64,000 bases of DNA from Gammaproteobacteria bacterium. GTDB taxonomy: Bacteria; Pseudomonadota; Gammaproteobacteria; Pseudomonadales; Balneatricaceae. Under the pieces are notes generated by a model. It searched no databases. It was given only the letters and a program-made list of their open reading frames with translations, and had not been told where the DNA came from. Positions within the stretch are counted from its first letter, which is position 1. Every line of letters starts with the position of its first letter. The stretch spans positions 1 through 64,000 of the forward strand of contig JAAERS010000113.1 of NCBI GenBank assembly GCA_024230095.1, given 5' to 3'. The position numbers and the translations under genes are program-made. Positions 56,830 to 64,000 of the stretch are shown in pieces.

Positions 56830-57160
56830 GTTGGCCTTGGTTGATTTTGGGTTAGGGGTAGGGTGTGATGAAGCCGTAACGAAATATAGGCGATTTGTGG
56901 TCTTTATATCAATGTTGACTTAGTTTTGGCCAGCGTAATTGTTATTTTAATGGGCTTCAGTTTAAATGGAATGACACAGAAAGGGTAATTTGGGCTTATT
57001 GCTATAGCAGTTAGGTATTGTTGAATTGGGCTATGTGTCGGCTAAATATGGCTACTTTAACCTGTTGTTGACCGAACAGTCGCACTTGTCTCCGATGATC
57101 TTTTCAGGTATTTTTCAAACACGTGTTTGAATCAGAACCTAAATTTACTTTGGAGTTGTC
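56830..57160. other. 331-bp divergent region, LysE gene / acyl-CoA dehydrogenase
   Basis: No gene. Moderately AT-rich. The only strong element is the palindrome at 57115-57130, listed separately. The TTTGGAG ribosome binding site of the dehydrogenase is at its right end. Confidence 0.6.
57115..57130. promoter_or_regulatory. PsrA-like fatty-acid operator
   Basis: TCAAACACGTGTTTGA is a perfect 16-bp palindrome, with the core CAAAC-N4-GTTTG that matches the binding motif of PsrA, the TetR-family fatty-acid sensor of Pseudomonas and relatives. It lies 31 bases before an acyl-CoA dehydrogenase start, where repression relieved by long-chain fatty acids would make sense. Confidence 0.7.
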
Positions 57161-58960
57161 ATGCCTACTTACCGTGTACCCCGTCGAGATATTCAGTTTG
57201 TTATGCACGAAGTGCTTGATATGGCCAATCATTATCAGACTATTCCCGGTGCGGAAGACGTTGATGCTGACATGATTGATGCCATCATGGAAGAGGGTGC
57301 CAAGTTTTCTGAGAATGTGGTCGCTCCTTTGAATATGAGTGGTGATGCCGAAGGGTGTCGCTGGCAAGATGGCGACGTGACTACGCCGACAGGGTTTAAA
57401 CAGGCCTATGATCAATTTGTAGAAGCGGGCTGGCCTTCTCTAGCGCACAAACCAGAGCTGGGTGGCCAGGGCTTGCCGGAATCCCTAGGCACCATGCTTA
57501 ATGAACTGACGGGTACTGCTAATTGGTCTTGGAGTATGTATCCAGGCTTAAGTCATGGCGCTATGAATACCTTGGAAGCTCATGGTACTGAAGCCCAAAA
57601 GCAAAAATATTTATTGCCTTTGGTGGCCGGTAGCTGGACTGGTACCATGTGTTTAACAGAGTCCCATTGTGGCACCGATCTGGGTTTGTTGCGCACTAAA
57701 GCTGAGCCTCAGGCCGATGGCAGTTATGGCATTACTGGCACCAAGATTTTCATCTCGGCAGGCGAGCATGATATGGCAGAAAATATTGTGCATATTGTAT
57801 TGGCGCGACTGCCTGATGCCCCGCAAGGTACCAAAGGTATTTCCCTATTCATTGTTCCCAAATTTAATGTTAATGATGATGGCACTTTGGGTGAGCGTAA
57901 TAGTGTGGTTTGTGGTTCTATCGAAGAAAAGATGGGTATCCATGGTAATGCTACCTGTGTAATGAATTTTGACAGTGCCAAGGGTTATCTCATTGGCCCT
58001 GAGAACAAAGGTTTGAACTGCATGTTCACCTTTATGAATACGGCTCGTATTGGTACGGCTGTGCAAGGCTTGTGTTCCTCAGAGGGTTCCTTTCAAGGTG
58101 CCTTGGAATACGCCAAAGAACGTTTGCAAATGCGTGCTTTAACAGGTCCTGCCGCGCCAGAAAAGCCCGCTGACCCGATTATTGTGCATCCTGATGTGCG
58201 GCGTATGTTGTTGACCCAAAAAGCCTTTGCCGAGGGTGGGCGCATGCTGGCGTACTATACATCCCAGCTAAATGACACAGTTAACCGTGGCACTGATGCC
58301 GTGGCCATAAAAGAAGCCGAGACTCTGTTATCCCTGCTCACTCCTATTGCTAAGGCGTTCATGACTGAAACTGGGCTGGAAAGCGCTAACCTAGGCGTGC
58401 AGTGTTTCGGTGGCCATGGCTTTATAAAAGAATATGGTATGGAACAGCTAGTGCGTGATGCGCGTATCTCCACTATTTACGAAGGCACTACGGGCATTCA
58501 AGCGTTGGATTTGTTAGGCCGCAAGGTGTTAATGACCCAAGGTGAGACTTTGCGCGCCTTTACCAAGCAAGTCCATAAGTTTTGTAAGGCCGAGGCTGAA
58601 AATGACCTCTTGCAGGAATTCATTAAGCCTTTGGCTGAGCTCAATAAGCAGTGGGGCGATCTAACCATGCAGGTGGGCATGAAGGCCATGCAGAACCGTG
58701 ACGAAGTGGGTGCGGCCTCTGTGGATTACTTGATGTATTCAGGTTATGTCACCTTGGCTTACTTGTTCGCTAAAGCAGCAAAGGCAGCCCAGCAAGCACT
58801 AACCAGTGGTACTACGGAAGCTGACTTTTACAATGCCAAATTGTTTACCGCACGCTTTTATTATAGTCGCTTGCTGCCGCGCACCAAGTCCCATGAAATG
58901 GCGATACTAAGTGGTGCTGACAACCTGCAAGGTTTGTCAGCTGAGCACTTTGTTTTTTAG
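57161..58960 (+). CDS. Acyl-CoA dehydrogenase, long (DmdC/FadE5-like) type
   Basis: A 599-residue FAD enzyme for the first step of fatty-acid beta-oxidation. It belongs to the ~600-residue group with an extra C-terminal domain. Features: MCLTESHCGTDLGLLRTKA near residue 165 (FAD/substrate loop), GTKIFISAGEHDM near 195, RIGTAVQGL near 288, and the catalytic base region VRDARISTIYEGTTGIQA near 430. The group also contains 3-methylmercaptopropionyl-CoA dehydrogenases (DmdC), so the substrate may be unusual; a fatty acyl-CoA is likelier given the PsrA-like operator. Confidence 0.92.
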   Translation: MPTYRVPRRDIQFVMHEVLDMANHYQTIPGAEDVDADMIDAIMEEGAKFSENVVAPLNMSGDAEGCRWQDGDVTTPTGFKQAYDQFVEAGWPSLAHKPELGGQGLPESLGTMLNELTGTANWSWSMYPGLSHGAMNTLEAHGTEAQKQKYLLPLVAGSWTGTMCLTESHCGTDLGLLRTKAEPQADGSYGITGTKIFISAGEHDMAENIVHIVLARLPDAPQGTKGISLFIVPKFNVNDDGTLGERNSVVCGSIEEKMGIHGNATCVMNFDSAKGYLIGPENKGLNCMFTFMNTARIGTAVQGLCSSEGSFQGALEYAKERLQMRALTGPAAPEKPADPIIVHPDVRRMLLTQKAFAEGGRMLAYYTSQLNDTVNRGTDAVAIKEAETLLSLLTPIAKAFMTETGLESANLGVQCFGGHGFIKEYGMEQLVRDARISTIYEGTTGIQALDLLGRKVLMTQGETLRAFTKQVHKFCKAEAENDLLQEFIKPLAELNKQWGDLTMQVGMKAMQNRDEVGAASVDYLMYSGYVTLAYLFAKAAKAAQQALTSGTTEADFYNAKLFTARFYYSRLLPRTKSHEMAILSGADNLQGLSAEHFVF

Positions 58961-58996
58961 TGTGCTAGTGCTTGGGCTTAGGCGCCAGTAATGGGA

Positions 58997-59365
58997 TTAA
59001 GCATAAGCCCGGTATAAGAATTCACCCCAAGTATACAGAAACAGCAATACGGCAAGAAATACTGCGGCCGAGCCCATGTCTTTAGCGGCACCGGTGAGGT
59101 CATGGTGTTCCGTGCTGATGCGATCAAGTGTCGCTTCAATGGCCGAGTTTAAGTGCTCGATAATGATTACTAAGGCGCCACTGCCTATAAGTAAAATACG
59201 TTCTACAGGGGTTTCGCCAAAGTAAAAAGCGGCGGGCACGGAGAGCACGAATAAAAACGTGTATTCTTTCATAGCCGCTTCATTTCGAAAGCAGTATAGA
59301 ATCCCCTTGAGGGAGAATATTGTGGCATACCAGAAGCGATTCCAACCACCGTTTTTAGGGTACAT
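58997..59365 (-). CDS. dgkA: Diacylglycerol kinase
   Basis: A 122-residue prokaryotic trimeric lipid kinase with three helices that recycles diacylglycerol from membrane-derived oligosaccharide synthesis. The signature NSAIEATLDRISTEHHDLT near residue 67 and AKDMGSAAVFLA near 88 hold the catalytic and ATP/Mg residues; FRNEAAMKEY near 28 is also typical. Lies 23 bases downstream of the flavodoxin. Confidence 0.94.
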   Translation of the reverse strand: MYPKNGGWNRFWYATIFSLKGILYCFRNEAAMKEYTFLFVLSVPAAFYFGETPVERILLIGSGALVIIIEHLNSAIEATLDRISTEHHDLTGAAKDMGSAAVFLAVLLFLYTWGEFLYRAYA

Positions 59366-59388
59366 GACGAACTCCAGTTATTGTTATT

Positions 59389-59907
59389 CTATAATGTGGC
59401 GTTGTATTCGTTGATCACTTGCTGACACCAGTCAGCAATGCGGCCTTCTGTTAATTCGTGTTGGTTATCTTCGTCTACGGCCAAGCCAACAAAGCGACTG
59501 TTGTTGGCAATAGCTGCCAGAGACTTCTCAAACTTATAACCCTTTGTTGGCCAATAGCCTAAAGGTGTGGCACCCAAACCGCATAGTTTGTCGTGTAATA
59601 GGCCCACGGCATCTTGGTACCACTCCGGGTAGCCTATCTGATCGCCACAGCCAAATACAGCGAAGTGTTTACCTGTTAAGTCTAGGGTGTCTAGTTCTTC
59701 CCATATGTCTTCCCAGTCGGCTTGCAGTTCGCCATAGTCCCAGGTGGGGATGCCACAGATGAATAAAGGATAATCTTGTATGAGATTAACTGGCTCATCG
59801 GCAATGTTATGGAGATTACTGGCCAAAGGTACTAATTGATCCTGTATTTGCTCGGCAACGTCTTCTGTATTGCCAGTAGTAGATCCAAAAAAAATACCGA
59901 TGCTCAT
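59389..59907 (-). CDS. Flavodoxin (long-chain, FldA/FldB type)
   Basis: A 172-residue FMN electron carrier. The phosphate loop GSTTGNTEDVAEQI (residues 9-22) binds FMN, the W of IPTWDYGEL near 55 and the Y of GCGDQIGYPEWY near 97 sandwich the isoalloxazine. The phosphate loop is FldA-like, whereas LHDKL..LGYWPTKGYKFE is closer to FldB, so I leave the symbol open. dgkA follows after 23 bases. It may support biotin synthase and other radical-SAM enzymes. Confidence 0.92.
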   Translation of the reverse strand: MSIGIFFGSTTGNTEDVAEQIQDQLVPLASNLHNIADEPVNLIQDYPLFICGIPTWDYGELQADWEDIWEELDTLDLTGKHFAVFGCGDQIGYPEWYQDAVGLLHDKLCGLGATPLGYWPTKGYKFEKSLAAIANNSRFVGLAVDEDNQHELTEGRIADWCQQVINEYNATL

Positions 59908-60196
59908 AGTGTGTCCTAAATGGGCCTCAATCAGTTGAGAAAAGCCGAATGTTTGCTGCGAGCGTTATTTTAAGGGGTTAAAGTACCAATGGCAAAAGTT
60001 TAGATGTAAACAATAGCCCAATTATTATCTAGGAATTTTTCCTAAACTTTGTCCGCTCGATAGTAGGTGGCTACGGCGAGTGATAAGATGCTATAGCTTT
60101 CCACAGCATTAGTGGCTTTTGACGATCTGTACATTGTTCAGATCGTTTTTTTTTGCCCGATATCATGGCTAAATTTCCCTCGCATCACTTAGGCTA
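59908..60196. other. Intergenic region with possible small RNA
   Basis: 289 bases between the flavodoxin start and the cobO end, both on the minus strand. A strong plus-strand terminator at 60122-60154 has no plus-strand gene upstream. The preceding ~150 bases include GATGCT/AGCATT arms (near 60088-60111) that can form a second hairpin. The transcript start cannot be placed. Confidence 0.4.
60122..60154 (+). terminator. Orphan rho-independent terminator, plus strand
   Basis: ACGATCTG and CAGATCGT form an 8-bp perfect stem around a 9-base loop, followed by nine T residues. On the minus strand the hairpin is followed by CAAAAGCC rather than a T-run, so it does not serve cobO. Confidence 0.8.
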
Positions 60197-60802
60197 TTAA
60201 AACTCGATGCCTTTTTGCGCTTTGATGCCTTGGCGGAATGCGTGTTTGACATCTTTTATTTCACTCACGGTATCTGCCGCTTCAATCAGCGCATCTGGAG
60301 CACCGCGGCCGGTGATTACCACGTTTTGCATGCTGGGTCGTTGTTGTAAGGTCGCAATTACGTCGTCCAGGTCCAATAATTCTTGGCGGAACATGTAAGT
60401 CAGTTCGTCCAGAATAACTAGGTTCAGGTCGGGGTTTTGTAGGCGTTGTTTGGCCACGTCCCAGGCTTTTTTAGCCGCTTGTTTGTCGGCCTCATGATTC
60501 TGGGTTTCCCAAGTGAAGCCGCCGCCTAAAGAGTGGTAGTCTACATTGGAGTGATTGGCAAAAAACAGGTCCTCCCCGCATTCCCAAGCACCTTTAATGA
60601 ACTGAATTACTGAACACTGGTGCCCATAACCAAGACTACGCGCGAGCATACCGAAAGCGGAACTGCTTTTGCCTTTGCCGTTGCCGGTAAGTATGACAAT
60701 AATGCCTTGTTGTTTGTCAGCTGCGGCAATCTTTTTGTCAATTTGATGCTTTATTTTAGCCATGCGTTGTTGATGTTGATCGGGATTGGCAGTTTTCTTC
60801 AT
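60197..60802 (-). CDS. cobO: Cob(I)yrinic acid a,c-diamide adenosyltransferase
   Basis: A 201-residue CobA/BtuR-type ATP:corrinoid adenosyltransferase, which attaches the upper ligand of coenzyme B12. The N-terminal P-loop is GNGKGKSSSAFG near residue 40 and LVILDELTYMF near 130 is the second conserved block; ITGRGAPDALIEAADTV near 163 is typical. It is divergent from cobU, so salvage and nucleotide-loop steps share a regulatory region. Confidence 0.95.
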   Translation of the reverse strand: MKKTANPDQHQQRMAKIKHQIDKKIAAADKQQGIIVILTGNGKGKSSSAFGMLARSLGYGHQCSVIQFIKGAWECGEDLFFANHSNVDYHSLGGGFTWETQNHEADKQAAKKAWDVAKQRLQNPDLNLVILDELTYMFRQELLDLDDVIATLQQRPSMQNVVITGRGAPDALIEAADTVSEIKDVKHAFRQGIKAQKGIEF

Positions 60803-60970
60803 GCTGAGTACTCATGGTTTTAGGGTTGTTGAATAGTCTAAAGCAGCAGAGGATCATCATACAAGTGACCAGGTAGCGAAAAGAATGCGAGGGGTCGCTT
60901 TTAAGTATCATTGGCCAGCCTATATCGGTAAACTTAGAGCCTGTTTTTAATCAGAGAATATGCTTTGCCT

Positions 60971-61540
60971 ATGAGCAACATCCATCCTTTGCGGCACTTG
61001 TTTTTGGGTGGCGCACGTTCTGGTAAAAGCGCCTTGGCTGAAGCGGCGGCCCATGCTTGGTTGCAGCAGTTTCCAAAGGGGCAGGTAGTCTATGTGGCAA
61101 CGGCACAGGTCTTGGACAAGGAAATGCAAGCCCGTGTGGCGCTGCATCAGCAACGTCGCCCAAGTAGCTGGCTAGTGCTGGAGGAACCCATGCAGCTAGC
61201 GCAGGTGCTAAATTCTTTGCCGCAAAAACCCCAGCAGCCAGTGTGCTTTTTGATCGATTGTTTAACTCTTTGGTTAAGTAATCAGTTGTGCCAGCAAGTA
61301 AAAGTAGATGCTGATAACGTAATGTTGGCGGAACAGGCAATCGATGAGTTGCTAGCCTGTTTGGCGGAGCATGAGGGCAGTGTGTTGCTGGTTAGCAATG
61401 AAGTGGGCAGTGGTATTGTACCTATGGGCGAATTAAGTCGTCAGTTCCAGGATTTGTCTGGAATAATGAACCAGCGCTTGGCACAGGCTTGTGAGCGGGT
61501 CACTTTAGCGGTGGCTGGATTGCCCATGCAACTCAAATAA
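60971..61540 (+). CDS. cobU: Adenosylcobinamide kinase / guanylyltransferase
   Basis: A 189-residue bifunctional enzyme (CobU/CobP) that phosphorylates adenosylcobinamide and transfers GMP to it. The P-loop GGARSGKSALAE is near residue 12; LIDCLTLWLSNQL near 95 and VSNEVGSGIVP near 142 are family blocks. ATG 60971 is used rather than TTG 60965. No B12 riboswitch could be recognised in the upstream 168 bases. Confidence 0.94.
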   Translation: MSNIHPLRHLFLGGARSGKSALAEAAAHAWLQQFPKGQVVYVATAQVLDKEMQARVALHQQRRPSSWLVLEEPMQLAQVLNSLPQKPQQPVCFLIDCLTLWLSNQLCQQVKVDADNVMLAEQAIDELLACLAEHEGSVLLVSNEVGSGIVPMGELSRQFQDLSGIMNQRLAQACERVTLAVAGLPMQLK

Positions 61541-61624
61541 CTGAATGCAACATCATCAGGCTATGTATACCGGCTAAAAGCAAACAAACTTATAGTAATT
61601 ATTATATCGACAAAGGGAATATAG

Positions 61625-62680
61625 ATGAATATGGATTGGATTAATGATGCCTTAGCGAACCTGAGCGAGCAGTCTCAAATAGAAGGGCTAGAGCGTCAAG
61701 GCCAGTTAACAAAACCCCCGGGGTCACTGGGCGAACTGGAAGCGATGGCTGTGCGCTTGTGCGCCATGCAGGGGGTAGGCAAACCAAGTGTAGATAATGC
61801 CAAAATTGTGGTGTTTGCTGGCGATCATGGTATTACCGAGGAGGGAGTGTCGGCATTTCCACAGGTGGTAACGGGTGAAATGATCAAAAACTTTTCGGCC
61901 GGCGGTGCTGCTATTACAGCCCTTGCAGATCAGCAGGGTGCCGACTTTGAAGTAGTCAATGTGGGTATTGTGGTGGACCTGCCTGCTATGGAAAAGGTGG
62001 TTGATGCGACCGTGATGCCGGGTACGTCGAATTTTGCTAAACAAGCGGCCATGACAGCGGATCAACTTGCACAAGCGTTACAAGCAGGTAAAGTGGCTGC
62101 GGAGCGAGCTCATGCTCAAGGTGCCACACTTTTTATTGGTGGTGACATGGGCATTGGTAATACCAGCTCTGCCACAGCCCTCTCGGCATGGGTATTGAAT
62201 GATGATGCCAATAATCATGTGGGTCCGGGCACAGGGCTAGATGCGCAAGGGGTTGATCATAAGGGCAAGGTGATTGCAGCCGCTTTGGCTAAGCATGCGA
62301 ATGCCATGAGCTCGCCCATAGAGGCATTACGCCATGTGGGTGGTTTGGAAGTGGCCGCGTTGGTAGGTGCCTATATACGTTGTGCTCAGTTGGGGGTGAC
62401 GGTATTAGTAGATGGCTTCATTACCACTTCGGCCGCCCTGATTGCCGCTCAAATTCAGCCTCAAATCACAGATTGGATGTTTTTCTCTCATGCCTCGGCT
62501 GAGCCTGGCCATCAGGCCATGGTCAAAGCCTTGCAAGCAAAGCCTATTTTGGATTTGGGTATGCGCTTAGGTGAGGGCAGTGGCGCCGGGGTCGCACTGT
62601 CTATATTGAAAAGTGCTTGTGCCACCCACAATAACATGGCCACCTTTGCAGAAGCCGCCGTGTCTGAGAAAAGTGCCTAG
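61625..62680 (+). CDS. cobT: Nicotinate-nucleotide-dimethylbenzimidazole phosphoribosyltransferase
   Basis: A 351-residue enzyme that makes alpha-ribazole phosphate, the lower nucleotide of B12. GDHGITEEGVSAFPQ near residue 68, GDMGIGNTSSATAL near 178, and the catalytic glutamate in RLGEGSGAGVALSI near 318 are clear. Two bases separate it from cobC. Confidence 0.96.
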   Translation: MNMDWINDALANLSEQSQIEGLERQGQLTKPPGSLGELEAMAVRLCAMQGVGKPSVDNAKIVVFAGDHGITEEGVSAFPQVVTGEMIKNFSAGGAAITALADQQGADFEVVNVGIVVDLPAMEKVVDATVMPGTSNFAKQAAMTADQLAQALQAGKVAAERAHAQGATLFIGGDMGIGNTSSATALSAWVLNDDANNHVGPGTGLDAQGVDHKGKVIAAALAKHANAMSSPIEALRHVGGLEVAALVGAYIRCAQLGVTVLVDGFITTSAALIAAQIQPQITDWMFFSHASAEPGHQAMVKALQAKPILDLGMRLGEGSGAGVALSILKSACATHNNMATFAEAAVSEKSA

Positions 62681-62682
62681 TA

Positions 62683-63309
62683 ATGAGCTCCGAGCTGAGG
62701 CTGACCCTGCTGCGTCATGGCCACACTACCAGTGGCCCGGTTTATCGTGGCAGGGTGGATTCGCCGCTATCGGATAAAGGTTGGCAACAGATGCGTGAAT
62801 CGGTAAAGGGTATTGATGCCGATATGGTTGTGGCGTCACCACTGCAGCGCTGTGCTGGTTTTGCCGAACAGCTAGGGCCGCCTCTGCTGACTGATGACCG
62901 TCTTATGGAAATGGACTTTGGTGAGTGGGATGGGCGTGATCGTGAAGAGGTTTGGCAACAAGATAAAGACGCAGTTAAAGCTTTTTGGGCGAACCCCATG
63001 CAGGTGTGCCCCCCTGGTGGAGAGAATCTGACTCAGGTGCAAGAGCGGGCTAGTGCGGCGCTGCATGAGCATGTTCAGTCAGCCTTGGCTCAAAACAAGC
63101 AACATTTGCTGCTTGTGAGCCACGGCGGGGTGATCCGTTGCTTGATTGGCAAGGTGTTGCAGATGAAAGGCCAAGGGCTGTTTCATTTGTATGTGCCCTA
63201 TGCGGGGTTGGCTCATTTTACTGTCTCCCAATACGCTCGTAGCCAAGAGCAGGATTTGGGTTATCATATCAGTTTGGATCTGGGAAAAAGACGCCATGAT
63301 GAGGCATGA
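62683..63309 (+). CDS. cobC: Alpha-ribazole phosphatase, histidine phosphatase family
   Basis: A 208-residue phosphoglycerate-mutase-like phosphatase that removes the phosphate from alpha-ribazole phosphate. The phosphohistidine motif LLRHGHTTSG is near residue 9, EMDFGEWDGRDRE near 77 and the second catalytic histidine in VSHGGVIRC near 147. Placed between cobT and cobS, which decides the B12 role among many similar phosphatases. Its last 14 bases overlap cobS. Confidence 0.92.
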   Translation: MSSELRLTLLRHGHTTSGPVYRGRVDSPLSDKGWQQMRESVKGIDADMVVASPLQRCAGFAEQLGPPLLTDDRLMEMDFGEWDGRDREEVWQQDKDAVKAFWANPMQVCPPGGENLTQVQERASAALHEHVQSALAQNKQHLLLVSHGGVIRCLIGKVLQMKGQGLFHLYVPYAGLAHFTVSQYARSQEQDLGYHISLDLGKRRHDEA

Positions 63310-64000
63310 TTGGTGGCATAGTTTTTTAGTGAGTATGCAGTTCCTGACTTGCATCCCTATACACAAATGGTTTGCCAAAGCGCGCACCATGCCTAGCCCT
63401 GCTGTGGCCGGCAATGCCTTATTGTTTTACCCTCTAGTCGGTTTGTTGATTGGCGTGTTGATAATGGCCTTACCTGCTTTGCTTGCCGCAACCCAAGTCG
63501 AGCTTAGTTCAGCATTGCAGGCAGGGTTGGTGCTTCTGATCTGGGTGATGTTGACCGGCGCCCTGCATTTAGACGGATTGGGTGATAGCGCTGATGCGTG
63601 GTTGGGAGGGCTGGGTAATCCTGAGCGCACATTAGCCATTATGAAAGACCCAACCAGTGGCCCTGTAGCGGTGGTCGTGCTGGTATTAACACTATTATTG
63701 AAATGGTTACTGTTGACTGAGCTGCTGAACTTGCAATGGCTATGGCCTTTGCTGCTGGTGCCAATGTTAGCCCGCTTGCAGGTGATGGCGCTGGTAATAT
63801 ACACCCCTTATATACGTAGTCAGGGTCTGGGTACGCAGCTCAAAAATCAGGCTCAGGCGGCGGGTTTTTGGTGGCAGTTGTTGTTTGTGGCGGGTGCGTT
63901 GGTCGTCCTGCAGTATTGGCTCTTGCTGGCCTTGTTGTTATTAGCTTTAGTGTTGTCGTGGTATTGGCGTAGTTTGATGATGAGCAGACTACAAGGATGG
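63296..64000 (+). CDS. cobS: Adenosylcobinamide-GDP ribazoletransferase (cut by window end)
   Basis: The first 235 codons of the integral membrane cobalamin synthase, which joins adenosylcobinamide-GDP with alpha-ribazole. The reading frame is open to the last base. Marks are FLTCIPI near residue 18, HLDGLGDSADAWLGG near 94, IMKDPTSGP near 119 and many hydrophobic helices. Starts at ATG 63296 (or 63299) inside the end of cobC. About 10-20 residues probably lie beyond the edge. Confidence 0.93.
   Translation, partial: MMRHDWWHSFLVSMQFLTCIPIHKWFAKARTMPSPAVAGNALLFYPLVGLLIGVLIMALPALLAATQVELSSALQAGLVLLIWVMLTGALHLDGLGDSADAWLGGLGNPERTLAIMKDPTSGPVAVVVLVLTLLLKWLLLTELLNLQWLWPLLLVPMLARLQVMALVIYTPYIRSQGLGTQLKNQAQAAGFWWQLLFVAGALVVLQYWLLLALLLLALVLSWYWRSLMMSRLQGW

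Noticed and set aside
60050-60154. Likeness of the candidate small RNA to Spot 42
   Set aside because: A short stretch (TAAGATG...CTTTC) resembles Spot 42, but the spacing, the stems and the genomic neighbours differ. Too little to support the name.
60803-60970. Possible cobalamin riboswitch between cobO and cobU
   Set aside because: I looked on both strands for the conserved B12-box pattern and associated stems and found none. The cobalamin genes here may be constitutive or controlled from further upstream.

Overview
The window reads as a chromosome segment of a free-living, probably marine gammaproteobacterium. Three things point that way. The gene orders are gammaproteobacterial: yfjD-ypjD-ffh-rpsP-rimM-trmD-rplS, DUF2065-hisZ-purA, rnr-rlmB, rpsF-rpsR-rplI-dnaB, bioB-F-H-C-D. 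The base composition is moderate, with no sign of an extreme genome. It also carries a TRAP uptake system beside an aromatic-catabolism cluster, and a fatty-acid operator of the PsrA type usually seen in Pseudomonas-like lineages. I cannot name the genus from sequence alone.

Layout. Positions 1-120 hold the 3' end of a 5S rRNA and its terminator. From 168 to 10722 come xseA, guaB, guaA, tadA, purL and a glyoxalase-II-like hydrolase, so purine synthesis dominates. Between guaA and tadA sit two small AT-rich orphan ORFs, each bounded by a copy of the last bases of guaA; this looks like a miniature integration-site array. From 10750 to 21451 come a large secreted orphan, two Nudix hydrolases, a CNNM/CorC-type protein, ypjD, ffh, a class II amidotransferase and the rpsP-rimM-trmD-rplS operon. 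DUF2065-hisZ-purA follows (21734-24467). At 24578-29264 a LysR/oxidoreductase pair is followed by a scar with relics of two neighbouring genes, a membrane protein, and the intact nnr gene. Then come an enoyl-CoA hydratase, rnr and rlmB.

From 33314 to 39676 there is a catabolic island: a dead gene tail, a TRAP transporter (dctM, dctQ, dctP), a fumarylacetoacetase-family hydrolase and a VOC protein on the minus strand, divergent from a MarR regulator and a zeta-class isomerase. The shared 405-bp AT-rich intergenic region carries symmetric operator-like sites. Then follow a DnaJ-domain protein and a MATE exporter, the S6-S18-L9 operon, an SOS-controlled yebG homologue divergent from dnaB, and several small proteins.

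From 46469 to 56254 biotin synthesis dominates: bioA (with a thioesterase) on the minus strand, and bioBFHCD on the plus strand behind a BirA-type operator that overlaps the start of comF. The end holds a LysE exporter, an acyl-CoA dehydrogenase behind a PsrA-like palindrome, dgkA, a flavodoxin, and cobalamin nucleotide-loop genes (cobO; cobU-cobT-cobC-cobS), with cobS cut by the window edge.

No tRNA genes, CRISPR arrays, insertion sequences, integrases or prophage genes were seen. The best candidates for something new are the guaA 3'-end repeat array, the double relic around 26.65-26.87 kb, the dead gene tail behind dctM, and an orphan terminator near 60.13 kb that may end a small RNA.
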